Source: a virus
DNA: 43,466 nucleotides
Reading direction: 5' to 3' (one strand)
IMG/VR virus record: IMGVR_UViG_3300014932_000381
Span: 1-43,466 of that record
Shown here: positions 32,059 to 40,648 of the stretch, piece by piece
Numbering within the stretch: the stretch's first letter is position 1
Layout of the letters: each line of letters opens with the position of its first letter
Made by a program: the position numbers and the translations under genes
The notes under the pieces: model-generated
The model's input: only the letters and a program-made list of their open reading frames with translations
Told to the model about the DNA's origin: nothing
The model's database searches: none

Positions 32059-32339
32059 CTCCTACGATTGCGTATATTATTTATTCTACGCGCCCGCGCA
32101 TGAGTTCGCCACTTGTCTATTAATCCTGACGTTGCTTGATGTGCAACAGCAGCCCCAGCACCTGCTGCAAATCCCCCCGCGGCACTTGATATCATGTGGT
32201 CAACCAAGCCCGGTGATTGCTGCGCTGTTTGTATAGGCTGCGCTTGATTATTGGCTGGCTGAGGCTGAAGCTGTTGCTGAGGCGGCGATTCACAGCTTGT
32301 TAGTAAAATAATGGCGAGCAACAATGAGGAGCGCATCAT
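32055..32339 (-). CDS. Gln/Pro-rich lipoprotein with glycine zipper (94 aa)
   Basis: Signal segment MMRSSLLLAIILLTSC with lipobox LTSC (C16). A Gln/Pro-rich linker is followed by a glycine-zipper-like segment (SSAAGGFAAGAGAAVAHQAT) and an Arg-rich end. AAGGA precedes the tandem ATGs. An outer-spanin-like role would fit the linker, but the zipper and basic end do not, and the lysis cluster is elsewhere. Coupled to the protease gene. Confidence 0.65.
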   Translation of the reverse strand: MMRSSLLLAIILLTSCESPPQQQLQPQPANNQAQPIQTAQQSPGLVDHMISSAAGGFAAGAGAAVAHQATSGLIDKWRTHARARRINNIRNRRR

Positions 32340-32414
32340 TCGTCCTTAATTAATTATTTATATCAAACAAACAGTAATATTAACGCGATGAATGCTTGAT
32401 ATAAAACGCTAAAA

Positions 32415-32621
32415 TCACAATCGAGCAACAATTTGTGATTCGTCGGGTTCAATACTAAGTAAAGGTTGCTGCTCTGTGTTTTCTTTTGGTTTAAAAAAAC
32501 CGCAATAATTACGATTTGAACGCCGAGTTATGTCTAGTCTTAAATTGACAATAGTCGGCACGTGAAGAGACACATGAACATTTGTCTCTGTAGTTTTACT
32601 GATTAAAAATTTTTGCCCCAT
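32415..32621 (-). CDS. Hypothetical late protein (68 aa)
   Basis: Begins MGQKFLISKTTETNVHVSLH, a beta-rich N-terminus, and ends with an acidic tail. GGGG lies eight bases before the ATG. It is the first gene after the candidate late promoter at 32784 and a structured leader. No family recognised. Confidence 0.55.
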   Translation of the reverse strand: MGQKFLISKTTETNVHVSLHVPTIVNLRLDITRRSNRNYCGFFKPKENTEQQPLLSIEPDESQIVARL

Positions 32622-32676
32622 GATGCGCCCCTACTTTAATAAGTACAGCCACGTTCTGGAGTATAGCACAACCAAA

Positions 32677-32727
32677 CCAAACAAGATCGCATGATGTCGG
32701 CCCTACGGATAGGACGATCTTGCTTGG
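32677..32727 (-). other. Strong leader hairpin upstream of the 32621 gene
   Basis: Arms 32677-32689 and 32715-32727 pair at 12 of 13 positions (CAAGATCG/CGATCTTG core), with a 25-base loop. No T-run follows on either strand. On the minus strand it lies in the leader between the promoter at 32784 and the gene at 32621. Confidence 0.55.
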
Positions 32728-32783
32728 CCTAATCTGATTGCACACACAGCATTTCAAATGGAGGAGTTACGCTGTGCAACAAT

Positions 32784-32811
32784 ATTATACCTTATTAATA
32801 GTATAACGCAA
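32784..32811 (-). promoter_or_regulatory. Candidate minus-strand promoter for the head gene block
   Basis: On the minus strand TTGCGT (32811-32806), 16-bp spacer, TATAAT (32789-32784). An operator half-site TAACAATA lies at 32812-32819 with a degenerate partner (TAGTATAA) 5 bp away, so the phage repressor might touch this promoter too. Diverges from P3. Confidence 0.5.
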
Positions 32812-32835
32812 TAACAATAATAACAGATAATTACC

Positions 32836-32864
32836 TTGCTATTGTTATCAAATAATAATATAAT
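32836..32864 (+). promoter_or_regulatory. P3: promoter with palindromic operator (Rha island)
   Basis: TTGCTA (32836-32841), 17-bp spacer, TATAAT (32859-32864). Operator TATTGTTA-TCAAA-TAATAATA at 32840-32860. The leader (ATATTAAATAACAAA) is also like that of P4. Confidence 0.75.
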
Positions 32865-32899
32865 GACTGCATATTAAATAACAAACGGATGAAATAAAA

Positions 32900-33106
32900 A
32901 TGAAAACTTTAGCTGAAAGACATGAATATAAGTTTGGTGCAAACGCTTTCGATATTTGCACTGTAGCGGTACAAAAAGATCAAGATTACGAAAACGAAAC
33001 AACTTACTGGATATTTGAAGATGGATCGGCTTTGTCGTTAAATTCGCACAATATAATTGGGGTGGTTAATAATTACGGATTATCTTGTGACAACGAACAA
33101 TTATAA
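32900..33106 (+). CDS. Hypothetical protein (68 aa)
   Basis: Starts MKTLAERHEYKFGANAFDIC, with GGATG upstream, 36 bases after the P3 -10 box. Mixed alpha/beta with TYWIFEDGSALSLN. First gene of the P3 operon; no family recognised. Confidence 0.6.
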   Translation: MKTLAERHEYKFGANAFDICTVAVQKDQDYENETTYWIFEDGSALSLNSHNIIGVVNNYGLSCDNEQL

Positions 33107-33138
33107 ACAACAGTTTTAAATTTAAAAGGAAAAACAAA

Positions 33139-33429
33139 ATGTTTCAAGGAATTAATGATAATTATATGTTTTGGAATGATGCAACAGAAGTCTTGCCAGG
33201 CAATAAGTTCGGGGATAATGATCATGAATTTTTATTAAGAATATCATTTGAGGATGATTTGCAGTTGCCTATTTATATTATGGCGTTTTTAATTGGCGGG
33301 ACATTTGTCCCCTCGGTTTATTGTTTGTGCTGTGATGATTGTAAGTGTGATTCGTCAGAAAAGGTATTAGCCTTGGATCTAGCCACGATCACTCATTGGG
33401 CTTTAATACGTCATCGAAATGACGATTAA
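33139..33429 (+). CDS. Hypothetical protein with cysteine cluster (96 aa)
   Basis: Starts MFQGINDNYMFWNDATEVLP with AAAAGGA upstream. A hydrophobic middle (PIYIMAFLIGGTFVPSVY) precedes C-x-CC-x2-C-x-C (CLCCDDCKC), a compact possible metal site. The leader before it repeats the TTTTAAATTTAAAAGGA found before the next gene. No family recognised. Confidence 0.6.
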   Translation: MFQGINDNYMFWNDATEVLPGNKFGDNDHEFLLRISFEDDLQLPIYIMAFLIGGTFVPSVYCLCCDDCKCDSSEKVLALDLATITHWALIRHRNDD

Positions 33430-33466
33430 TAAAGATTAATTTTAAATTTAAAAAGGATAAATAAAA

Positions 33467-33673
33467 ATGCACAGATCTAAATTATAATTAATTCAACATC
33501 TATGTTTTGATAGGACAAAGGGCAAGCCAGAATTAACGATAGAAGAAAAAATGTTACATGTAACTTGTCGAATGGCCAAAAAACAAGCCAATGTGTTTTT
33601 TGTATTTTGGTTATGTTTTTGGTTGTGTACGGTTCCTTTTTTGAATCGGGTGTTACCTTGGTTGTGGATGTGA
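33467..33673 (+). pseudogene. Small membrane protein gene with in-frame stop at codon 7
   Basis: AAAAAGGA precedes ATG CAC AGA TCT AAA TTA, then TAA at 33485-33487. The same frame then stays open for 61 codons: LIQHLCFDRTKGKPELTIEE, a basic stretch, a hydrophobic segment (VFFVFWLCFWLCTVPFL) and an end at TGA 33671. Either a nonsense mutation, a reinitiation at the ATG at 33551 (40-residue product), or readthrough. The repeated leader shows this was a real gene position. Confidence 0.5.
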
Positions 33674-33859
33674 GGCGTTGGAAATTAAAATATAATTAAA
33701 TTTGTGTGGCATTACCTAGATTTATATCAATAGTTGAAAATCTTTTCGGATCGGTAATCTGGAAAGATTCAATGAAACATATCGGATTTGAAACGCGGTA
33801 ACTTTACTTTTTCTGGTGATTCGAATAAGATTTATTCTTTTTCGTTTTACAGGGAATTT

Positions 33860-34630
33860 ATGCGGGAATTAATTGTTGTGAGAAATAATGAGGTTTTTAC
33901 AACATCCCAAGCGATTGCGAAGGGTGTTGGTCACAGTCATGAAACTGTGGTTCGTTTAATAAGAAATTCATCTGATTTGCCTCAACTTATGGATTTAAAA
34001 TCGGAATCTTTGAAGACAAAAGGAAGAACGGCCGAAGTATTTTATTTAACTGAAGAACAGGCGACATTGGTTGTTATGCTTATGAAGAACTCTCCTGTTG
34101 TACGTTTATTCAAAAGCACTTTAGCTAAAGAATTCTTCAAACAAAGAAAAATTATTCATCATTTATTATTAAAACAACAAAACATAGAATGGCTGAAAAA
34201 AAGGCAAGAGACAAAAGTTATGCGGAGAGAATGTACAGACGTAATCCAAAAATTTATTTCTTATGCAAAAGAGCAAGGTAGCAAATCGGCAGATCACTAT
34301 TACTCAAACGTATCACGCATGGAACTAACAGGCCTGTTTCTTTTAGAGCAAAAATTTCCTAACGCACGAGATGTAATGAATATTAGACAATTGAATGTCA
34401 TTGAAATGGCCGACCAAATCATAGCAAATTCATTAGAGGATTCTATGAACAAAAACATCCCATACAAAGAATGCTTTCAAATAGCAAAGGAGCGCATAAC
34501 CACGCTTGCAAGTTTGATGCCTAAATCACCGCTTCCAGCATTATTGCAAAAGAAAGAAAAAATCAATCTTGATCAATTTTCTTCGACTCCCGCTCCTGGC
34601 GCTCAACAGCACCTTGATACAGCAATATAA
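33860..34630 (+). CDS. Rha family phage regulatory protein (256 aa)
   Basis: Start at MRELIVVRNNEVFTTSQAIA with AGGG six bases upstream; an earlier TTG has no ribosome site. Residues 1-100 are the Rha domain: HSHETVVRLIRN, TEEQATLVVMLMKNSPVVRL, FFKQRKII. The C-terminal domain (YYSNVSRMELTGLFLLEQKF, then LNVIEMADQIIANSLEDSMN) is the one often fused to it. Rha proteins act as phage regulators or antirepressors. Converges on and overlaps the 34563-34820 gene by 68 bases. Confidence 0.82.
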   Translation: MRELIVVRNNEVFTTSQAIAKGVGHSHETVVRLIRNSSDLPQLMDLKSESLKTKGRTAEVFYLTEEQATLVVMLMKNSPVVRLFKSTLAKEFFKQRKIIHHLLLKQQNIEWLKKRQETKVMRRECTDVIQKFISYAKEQGSKSADHYYSNVSRMELTGLFLLEQKFPNARDVMNIRQLNVIEMADQIIANSLEDSMNKNIPYKECFQIAKERITTLASLMPKSPLPALLQKKEKINLDQFSSTPAPGAQQHLDTAI

Positions 34631-34820
34631 ACACCCTCAATATTTGCAACCCAGATATGCCAGCATTAACAGCGCTGGCATGAATGCCAAACACTTCAAA
34701 CATTTTGTAATATTCGCTGCCCCACACGCCATTAGCAAAAATATCTGTAATCAAAGCAATATCCGCGGCCAACCATTTTGCTTGATAATTACGCACAATA
34801 GTCATCAAATTAATTTTCAT
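34563..34820 (-). CDS. Small membrane protein (85 aa)
   Basis: Start at MKINLMTIVRNYQAKWLAAD with AAGGA eight bases upstream. One clear hydrophobic segment (about residues 52-71, AVNAGISGLQILRVFILLYQ) and a weaker one earlier, then a charged tail. Holin-like in size, but its neighbours are head genes. The 3' end overlaps Rha tail to tail. Confidence 0.6.
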   Translation of the reverse strand: MKINLMTIVRNYQAKWLAADIALITDIFANGVWGSEYYKMFEVFGIHASAVNAGISGLQILRVFILLYQGAVERQERESKKIDQD

Positions 34821-34843
34821 AACCACGTCCTTTTGCGTTATAA

Positions 34844-35731
34844 TTATTCTGATAAGTCTATAATTGGCAATATTGTACATTTACAGTTTATCGGAACCGA
34901 AGGAAGCCCACGGTCACGCTCAGGCACTCCCAGTGCCGCCTGCTCTGCTTCTAGATTTTCAAAGCTAAAAATATGCCCGCTAATCTTCATGTGCGACTCC
35001 CTCGGAGTGACGCCGCCCGCGCTGTGTAGCCATTTAAATTGTTTTACACCTAAGGTAGTTAATTTTTGCGCGTTAATCGTATTGTATGCTTTTCGTGTTT
35101 GGTCTAGCGCAATGTTTTTGGCTCTTCGGTATGTTTGTCCGTCATATTTTTGTATTTCGGGCACCAGGTCTTTGAGTCCCTGTCCTTGAGTGATTGAGCG
35201 CATAACTGAGCCGGTGACGTCATCAAGGTATTTTTGGGGTATGGATTTAATCAAGCTTACATTTTCAGCCACAATGGCTGTGGCAATATCTTCATAGCCT
35301 GGCGACACAATACTTGTTTGCAATGATAAGCCGCCTGACAATTTGTTAAGGCTTGATCTAACCGTAGACGTGCTGGTTTTTTCGGCTCCCGCCAACATTT
35401 GTTCGGCAATAGATTTGGATTTGCTGGCAAATAATTTTGTAAATTTATCCATTAGCGCGTTCATCAAAATCCTGGCCATGCTACCAATGTTAGCATCCAT
35501 TGCCATTTGTTGTTTTTGTTGCGCAACGAACTCTTTGCTTGTATCTGTTTTAAATAATTTTTTTACTTCACGCAATGTTTCGCTGGTCATTTGTATGACT
35601 AAGCGTCGTAACTCGGTGGCGTAGCGTTGTTCAAGACTTGCATTATGAGCTAGCTTGGTTCCCAGCAAACTTGTGTTTCTATTTTCAGCCCAAGCTTGCC
35701 GTTTTTTCGTTAGCGGAAATTGTTTAGGCAT
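34844..35731 (-). CDS. Head morphogenesis protein, SPP1 gp7/Mu F-like (295 aa)
   Basis: The C-terminal domain is diagnostic: RRAKNIALDQTRKAYNTINA, KQFKWLHSAGGVTPRESHMK and VPINCKCTILPI. The N-terminal half is helical. Such minor head proteins bind the portal during assembly, and some are ejected. Coupled to the portal gene by TAATG. Confidence 0.87.
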   Translation of the reverse strand: MPKQFPLTKKRQAWAENRNTSLLGTKLAHNASLEQRYATELRRLVIQMTSETLREVKKLFKTDTSKEFVAQQKQQMAMDANIGSMARILMNALMDKFTKLFASKSKSIAEQMLAGAEKTSTSTVRSSLNKLSGGLSLQTSIVSPGYEDIATAIVAENVSLIKSIPQKYLDDVTGSVMRSITQGQGLKDLVPEIQKYDGQTYRRAKNIALDQTRKAYNTINAQKLTTLGVKQFKWLHSAGGVTPRESHMKISGHIFSFENLEAEQAALGVPERDRGLPSVPINCKCTILPIIDLSE

Positions 35732-37269
35732 TAACTACCCTCGTTTGGATCGCTCTCAATCATTTCACCATGATGTTCATCTGGTGTCATATTAGTATCA
35801 AGGCCGTTATAGCCGCTTTCAGGGTCGCTAGCAATGCGTTGGCGTTCGTCATATCCGTCTATAGCCCCTGATTGCATCAAGATGCTGCCGGTCTCTGCTT
35901 TTAGCTTATTGTATGCAGCCAGCTCTTCTGCGGTCATTGCATCCAATGGATTCCATGCGATTGTCGTGTGGAATGGCTCTATTCCAAAATGAGGGGCAAT
36001 TTCAGAGCGTATCAATAACAAATGATGGCGTTCAATCATAGGTGTTAAATCATGCTTCTGGATGCTTTCAAGTTCTTCATGATATGATGCTTCATCAAAC
36101 TCGCCGGTTGCGTTAAAACCTTTTGGAGTGGTTCCCAAAAGTTTTGTAACCGGTACGTTTGCTGCTGCAGCCACAAGCTGAAATTGCGTCATAATGACCG
36201 CGTCTAAGTCTGCAAGTGAAATATCGTGTTGCTCGTAATCATCGTCTATGCCAATTAATTTAACGCCATAATTGTTACGGTTAGCTACGTATTGATTTAA
36301 TGTTTCGGCAACATTAATTGGGTTTGCTGCCGCTTGCGCTAAATCTATTTTCATCACGTCAGTGCGCTTTGTTGCTGCAAGCATTGGGGCCTCGTTTGCC
36401 GTGCTTTCGGCTGCAAAAACACGCTGAGCTATCTTTTGAGGAATGGGCACGCCTCCGTAAATGTAAGCCGGTTTAAGGATGTCGGCTACTTCTTCGGTTC
36501 TAAAGATAACTAAATGCGTTCTGTGTACGGGCTTGCCGTTAATAATCCACCATGTAGGCTCATAGAAATAAATACTAGCAGGGTTACCTGCGGCTTCTGC
36601 GTCTAATTGTGGTGTCATCCAATAGGGGTCGACTTGTGATATGCCTTTGTAGCTGCCGGGCATGACGCCGTCGGGGTTAAATGGTTTAAGGTAATAATCA
36701 GGATCGTCAGATTCCACAATAAACATAGCATGGCGTATACCAAAAACGCGTCCCATTTGAACAAATTGGATAAGATTTCTGTTGAGTTGATACCGTACAT
36801 CTGCTTCACGAATGTAATCCAAAACTTCAGGGTCGACTTCATCGCCTGTACCTGTGTTAACTGTGACTTCGTAACCGTTTCTTGTTGCGTCTTTAGCAGG
36901 CATTAAGCAGCATTTAGAAATCAACCATTGTTGATCGAGCAAGCTACAAAGCTGGTAGCCAATAAACGACTGGTTCAAGTACCACATCACTTGCGCTTCG
37001 GGCAGGTTTTGCGTGTTAAATGCTTGTTTAGGCGACAGCTGATTGTCCATCGCGAACGTAGAACCGCCTTTGTTTTTTGCGGTATCCATAGCTACAGCTG
37101 GATTGATTGCGTTTTTGAACAAATCTTCCATTTTTTCTTCAATTTGAGCCTGAAGACTATTTTGCGTATTGTCGTAATAAATTTGTCTTGGTCGTTCCGG
37201 TTTGGGCGCAACAGGAGCGGGTGTTTCTGTTTTTTTGTTTGTTAATTTGTTAATCCATTTAGACAACAT
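35731..37269 (-). CDS. Portal protein (DUF1073, 512 aa)
   Basis: Start at [15 protein letters not shown] with AGGAG six bases upstream; an earlier TTG is unlikely. Signatures: [47 protein letters not shown] and [20 protein letters not shown]. It forms the dodecameric DNA channel at the head vertex. Databases sometimes label this family after the anti-CBASS protein Acb1, but full length and neighbours show a portal. Confidence 0.88.
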   Translation of the reverse strand: MLSKWINKLTNKKTETPAPVAPKPERPRQIYYDNTQNSLQAQIEEKMEDLFKNAINPAVAMDTAKNKGGSTFAMDNQLSPKQAFNTQNLPEAQVMWYLNQSFIGYQLCSLLDQQWLISKCCLMPAKDATRNGYEVTVNTGTGDEVDPEVLDYIREADVRYQLNRNLIQFVQMGRVFGIRHAMFIVESDDPDYYLKPFNPDGVMPGSYKGISQVDPYWMTPQLDAEAAGNPASIYFYEPTWWIINGKPVHRTHLVIFRTEEVADILKPAYIYGGVPIPQKIAQRVFAAESTANEAPMLAATKRTDVMKIDLAQAAANPINVAETLNQYVANRNNYGVKLIGIDDDYEQHDISLADLDAVIMTQFQLVAAAANVPVTKLLGTTPKGFNATGEFDEASYHEELESIQKHDLTPMIERHHLLLIRSEIAPHFGIEPFHTTIAWNPLDAMTAEELAAYNKLKAETGSILMQSGAIDGYDERQRIASDPESGYNGLDTNMTPDEHHGEMIESDPNEGS

Positions 37270-37404
37270 TAAAAACTCCTGCAAGCTAGCGGACGATAGT
37301 AAACGTTATGATGCTACAAAGTTAGATTATATGCCATATCGAGAGTTTTTGATTTATATAATTTAATCAATGGCTTGTGTATAATGCAGCCTAGCTAAAG
37401 GAAT

Positions 37405-37434
37405 GCCGTATAAATTTTCGACGAGATATACGGC
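37405..37434 (+). promoter_or_regulatory. Leader inverted repeat before the winged-helix gene
   Basis: Perfect 8-bp arms GCCGTATA/TATACGGC (37405-37412, 37427-37434). A TATAAT lies at 37380-37385 without a good -35. The repeat differs from the phage-wide operator and could be a separate operator or an RNA hairpin in the leader. Confidence 0.45.
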
Positions 37435-37467
37435 TAGTGTAACGACGAATTACAGGGCAATTATAGC

Positions 37468-38058
37468 ATGACCTCTGAAAAATCAAACCCCATTTATTTT
37501 CAAGTGCCTAAATTAATGACTGATCACCCGAAAATAACTGGCGATCATATCTACATATTTATGCCGCTTTATGATCATCTTCGCCGGTCTCCTTGGGACA
37601 AAATCGGTTATAACAAAACCAATGAATTTTTGCATGAATTTTCAAAAATAGGTTTGCGTCAAGTTAAAACAAAATTAAATCAATTAGAAGAATGGGGATT
37701 TTTAATAAGAAAAGGGATGGGCCATAACCGGAAGTTCTTTATTGGCAAAATATTTAACAACAGTGCGGAATCGGAACCTGTTTTAAACTTGGACAACAGG
37801 GCGGGATCGGAACTAGAACAGGGCGAAATCGGAACCAGTACAGGGTCAAAACGGAACTACATAATTAAGAATGTTATCAAGAATATTAATAAGAAAGAGA
37901 TTGCTCGCGCAAAATCAAAAACAAAAACCCCAACCCCCGAAGAGCATGAGTTAATGCAAAATTATAAATACGGATTAGAACACCCTGAGTTTTTGTTAAA
38001 ACCCGATTTATTGGAGCATGCAAAAAAATTGTATGACAAATTCAACCCTAAAGATTAA
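37468..38058 (+). CDS. Winged-helix DNA-binding protein (196 aa)
   Basis: Starts [20 protein letters not shown]. Residues of about 20-95 form a winged helix: [40 protein letters not shown], then a wing [11 protein letters not shown]. Middle is acidic and disordered, and a basic helix ([18 protein letters not shown]) precedes the C-terminal helices. Layout resembles the phage's own replication protein N-terminus, so a second initiator-like or regulatory protein is likely. Overlaps the terminase 3' end by 11 bases. Confidence 0.7.
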   Translation: MTSEKSNPIYFQVPKLMTDHPKITGDHIYIFMPLYDHLRRSPWDKIGYNKTNEFLHEFSKIGLRQVKTKLNQLEEWGFLIRKGMGHNRKFFIGKIFNNSAESEPVLNLDNRAGSELEQGEIGTSTGSKRNYIIKNVIKNINKKEIARAKSKTKTPTPEEHELMQNYKYGLEHPEFLLKPDLLEHAKKLYDKFNPKD

Positions 38059-39670
38059 ATATGCTTCGTCGTCCGGGTTGAATAGGGGCAAAACAAATAA
38101 CTAAACTATCGGCCAAATTCGGGGATTTGCAACCCGGTGGTTGTTTGTCTACCAGTATTTTACCGTTGTTATTTTGTGAGTAAGTAGGTTGTGACAATTC
38201 GACTAACAGTTTTTTGTAGTCTGGAATTGCGCTTGATATTGAAATAATGTCGCCTGGGTCTACGGGGAGTTGCTCTACAATTGCTCGGTATGTTAATTGA
38301 AATCTGCGTCTTAGCGACCACCAGGCTTGCGCTTTAGCGTTAGCAAAAAAGTCTTCGTTTGTTCTGCCTGGTTCGCGATCTTTAACCTCAGCCGACGATT
38401 GAAACGGATTACCTTCGGGGTCAACAACTGCGCCTGAACCACGGAACGGATTAAAATTGATTTTAGATAATCCAGCAGCCATACGGTCGCGATTAATGAC
38501 GCGAGCATCACCCCTAACGCCAGCCCCAAGACCATCAGCGTCATAATCAGCAACAGGTAAATGCAGCTCATCACAAAGCCTAAAGGCCCTTTCAACCGTA
38601 TCGTATATATCACTGCCTTTCCCGCTCCATGATTCCAAATGTTCTACCAGTATACCATGGCGAGCGCATAGTGAGTTTTTATCGATACCCTCGTCTGCTA
38701 TGTCTATCCCGGCCTTTCGAATGCCTGTAGGCTTTATATTAAGCTTTAAATGGGCATCTACAGCCGACTGCACCCAAACCGATGGAATTAATATACCTTC
38801 GACTGATGCTGAGTAATCTAAATCTATTTCTTGCGCTATGACTACGGGATCATCAATGTCATGACACATCTTTTCATACCATGCCTGGTCTTTTCTTAAA
38901 TCGTCTGTCCAGTGAAAGGTAAATACATTTATTTTCCCGCCGAATCGTTTTCTTGCAAAGCTATTATTCATGCCTCGAGGTGTCGATACATCAATCCTGC
39001 AATTGGTTGTTTGTGACAAAGACGCGTCCAAAAGCTCAGCTCGAGGGATAAAGGCGCTTTCATCGATGAAGGTTATCGAGGTCCTTGCTCCGCGTCCTAT
39101 GCCATCTCCTGACTCGCCTGTAATAACAGAACCGCTGTTTGGAAATTCAATGCGCATGTAAGGGCTATGTTTTTTTTCGTCCCAATCGCCGCGAAATTCT
39201 TTGGGTAATCGCGATATAAATTGTCTTGCTTTCCAGAGTAGTGATTTTGGATCGCCTTTCTTATCCACGTATTCTTCTTTTCTTGAGCCAAATCCTATAT
39301 TCATGCCTTCGTAAAACAAACAAAGCGTTGATGCAACGCTGACCGTAAGCCAAGACAACCCACATTCACGTGATTTTTCTACAAGTCCAGGCTCTCTGTT
39401 TTTCCAACGAGCCAATAACCAATGAACCCATTCTTCTTGTTTTGGAAGCAACAAAAAAGGCATCAATGTAGGAAGCCCACGCTCTACGTTCCTAGGGTCA
39501 CTGGTCACACCCCAGTCAATAATAAATTGGGCGGGGTCGTTTCGATAAAACAATCTAAGCGCATCCCAAACATCAGGATTTTTCTTTAATCGCAAATAAC
39601 GCTCCATGCGCCATTCCCACACCTTGTTGTAATCAGGGTTTTTATAATCAAAATCAAATGGTAGAGGCAT
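38048..39670 (-). CDS. terL: Terminase large subunit (540 aa)
   Basis: Start at [20 protein letters not shown] with AAGG nine bases upstream; a GTG at 39706 is open but lacks a ribosome site. ATPase: Walker A-like EKSRECGLS (98-106) and Walker B ITFIDESA (199-206). Nuclease acids: GIDIADEG (D323), YDADGLGAG (D377) and NLADSL near the end. It is the packaging motor. First gene of the late block, 24 kb from the small subunit candidate. Confidence 0.88.
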   Translation of the reverse strand: MPLPFDFDYKNPDYNKVWEWRMERYLRLKKNPDVWDALRLFYRNDPAQFIIDWGVTSDPRNVERGLPTLMPFLLLPKQEEWVHWLLARWKNREPGLVEKSRECGLSWLTVSVASTLCLFYEGMNIGFGSRKEEYVDKKGDPKSLLWKARQFISRLPKEFRGDWDEKKHSPYMRIEFPNSGSVITGESGDGIGRGARTSITFIDESAFIPRAELLDASLSQTTNCRIDVSTPRGMNNSFARKRFGGKINVFTFHWTDDLRKDQAWYEKMCHDIDDPVVIAQEIDLDYSASVEGILIPSVWVQSAVDAHLKLNIKPTGIRKAGIDIADEGIDKNSLCARHGILVEHLESWSGKGSDIYDTVERAFRLCDELHLPVADYDADGLGAGVRGDARVINRDRMAAGLSKINFNPFRGSGAVVDPEGNPFQSSAEVKDREPGRTNEDFFANAKAQAWWSLRRRFQLTYRAIVEQLPVDPGDIISISSAIPDYKKLLVELSQPTYSQNNNGKILVDKQPPGCKSPNLADSLVICFAPIQPGRRSIFNL

Positions 39671-39712
39671 AACAAATACCTTATTAACAACATCACCACT
39701 TTCCACAAAATC

Positions 39713-39721
39713 TGTGGATAA
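39713..39721 (-). other. Consensus DnaA box (single)
   Basis: Minus strand reads TTATCCACA, a perfect match to the E. coli R1-type DnaA box. It is also one arm of TCCACA-AAATC-TGTGGA. Only one copy is present in this intergenic stretch, so it may be chance, an origin element, or part of the packaging-site region near terL. Confidence 0.35.
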
Positions 39722-39806
39722 ACCTGTGGGTCAGCAGCGCAAACCCTTAGTCTATATGACTTTTAAGCCAAGGTCTAAATCGTTCCATTTTGTATCCATT
39801 TATATC

Positions 39807-39835
39807 TTGCTATTGTTATTAAGTAACAATATAAT
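39807..39835 (+). promoter_or_regulatory. P4: promoter with perfect palindromic operator (tiny-gene operon)
   Basis: TTGCTA (39807-39812), 17-bp spacer, TATAAT (39830-39835). Operator TATTGTTA-TTAAG-TAACAATA at 39811-39831 is a perfect 8-bp inverted repeat and the best example of the motif. Confidence 0.8.
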
Positions 39836-39865
39836 GTCGTTATATTAATAACAAAGGGAGTGGTC

Positions 39866-39964
39866 GTGCAATTGGATGAATATCATGGTGATGAGCCTGA
39901 GCAATATCAAGACGAGCAAACGTTTCGTGAAGAGCAATGGGATTTAGATGGAGAGGAAGAATGA
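39866..39964 (+). CDS. Very small acidic protein (32 aa)
   Basis: GTG start with AAGGGAG five bases upstream, 30 bases after the P4 -10 box. Sequence opens MQLDEYHGDEPEQYQDEQ and ends LDGEEE: highly acidic, like a DNA mimic in charge but very short. Overlaps the next start by ATGA, which supports it as real. Confidence 0.6.
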   Translation: MQLDEYHGDEPEQYQDEQTFREEQWDLDGEEE

Positions 39965-40173
39965 AATTAGAGATAATTAATTTGCGTCCTTTGCATTGTT
40001 TGGAGCATTTAGGTCATGTTCATTTGGCAAAACTTGCTTATGAAAATATGGGAACTGGCTTTAAAGAGAATATATTTTGGACTTGCAATGAAATTGAAGA
40101 TTTTGAAAATCAATTAATGATGATTGTTAAACAACTACAAGATTATAGGATGAAACAAAATGCTGTCGTTTGA
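39961..40173 (+). CDS. Hypothetical protein (70 aa)
   Basis: ATG overlaps the previous stop (ATGA), with GGAG upstream. MKLEIINLRPLHCLEHLGHV opens a mixed alpha/beta fold; the C-terminal half is helical. Second gene of the P4 operon. No family recognised. Confidence 0.58.
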   Translation: MKLEIINLRPLHCLEHLGHVHLAKLAYENMGTGFKENIFWTCNEIEDFENQLMMIVKQLQDYRMKQNAVV

Positions 40174-40330
40174 AACCCAAGAGTGTTGTATGTCACCGGA
40201 TTGCAAAAACAATTGTTGTGAGCATGAGCCAGAAGAAGGCTTTGTGCATTTTGAATTAGACATTGATTCAGAAAACAAAGTAATTGGCATGCAACATAAA
40301 TGCAAAAAATGCGGAGAATTTTATAAATGA
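40160..40330 (+). CDS. Small zinc-ribbon-like protein (56 aa)
   Basis: ATG at 40160 with AGGATG upstream, overlapping the previous gene by 14 bases. Cysteines: CC (9-10), C15, CC (19-20) and C-terminal C-x2-C in HKCKKCGEFYK. The last pair plus the N-terminal cysteines could bind one zinc. Acidic middle. No family recognised. Confidence 0.58.
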   Translation: MLSFETQECCMSPDCKNNCCEHEPEEGFVHFELDIDSENKVIGMQHKCKKCGEFYK

Positions 40331-40494
40331 TAATTTCAGAAAAACAAATTATTCAGTTGATTCTTTTGGCCGAAGGATATTGTAGCGCGCTTCATAAATT
40401 TGGCGAATACAAGCAGGTGGAAATAATTGAAGATTTACTAGCAACAATTAGCGATCAACAATCCGATGAGCTTAAGGAAATCAAAAATGATTGA
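40327..40494 (+). CDS. Hypothetical helical protein (55 aa)
   Basis: Starts by ATGA overlap. Reads MIISEKQIIQLILLAEGYCS, then a helix YKQVEIIEDLLATISDQQSD. All-helical, acidic. No family recognised. Confidence 0.55.
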   Translation: MIISEKQIIQLILLAEGYCSALHKFGEYKQVEIIEDLLATISDQQSDELKEIKND

Positions 40495-40648
40495 TTACGA
40501 AAAACTTAAAAAAATTGTAAATGAGCAAGCAGAAGATGAAAGCTTATGGTTTAACGCAATTTATGCAAGCGAAGATATTTTGCAAAGAGCTTTACGTCGA
40601 TTGCATGCAGCAATTGAAGACTGCGAACACAAAAGAGATTATAAATGA
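40487..40648 (+). CDS. Hypothetical helical protein (53 aa)
   Basis: Starts at MIDYEKLKKIVNEQAEDESL with AAGGA nine bases upstream and an eight-base overlap with the previous gene. Helical, with a CEHKRDYK end. Resembles small phage proteins with ESLWFNA-type motifs, function unknown. Confidence 0.57.
   Translation: MIDYEKLKKIVNEQAEDESLWFNAIYASEDILQRALRRLHAAIEDCEHKRDYK

Noticed and set aside
33485-33487. Stop-codon reassignment in the phage
   Set aside because: All other genes end properly at TAA, TAG or TGA, and no suppressor tRNA is visible; one internal TAA is better explained by mutation or reinitiation.
35731-37269. Anti-CBASS Acb1 protein
   Set aside because: The family name is shared, but length, motifs and position between terminase and Mu F-like protein show a portal.
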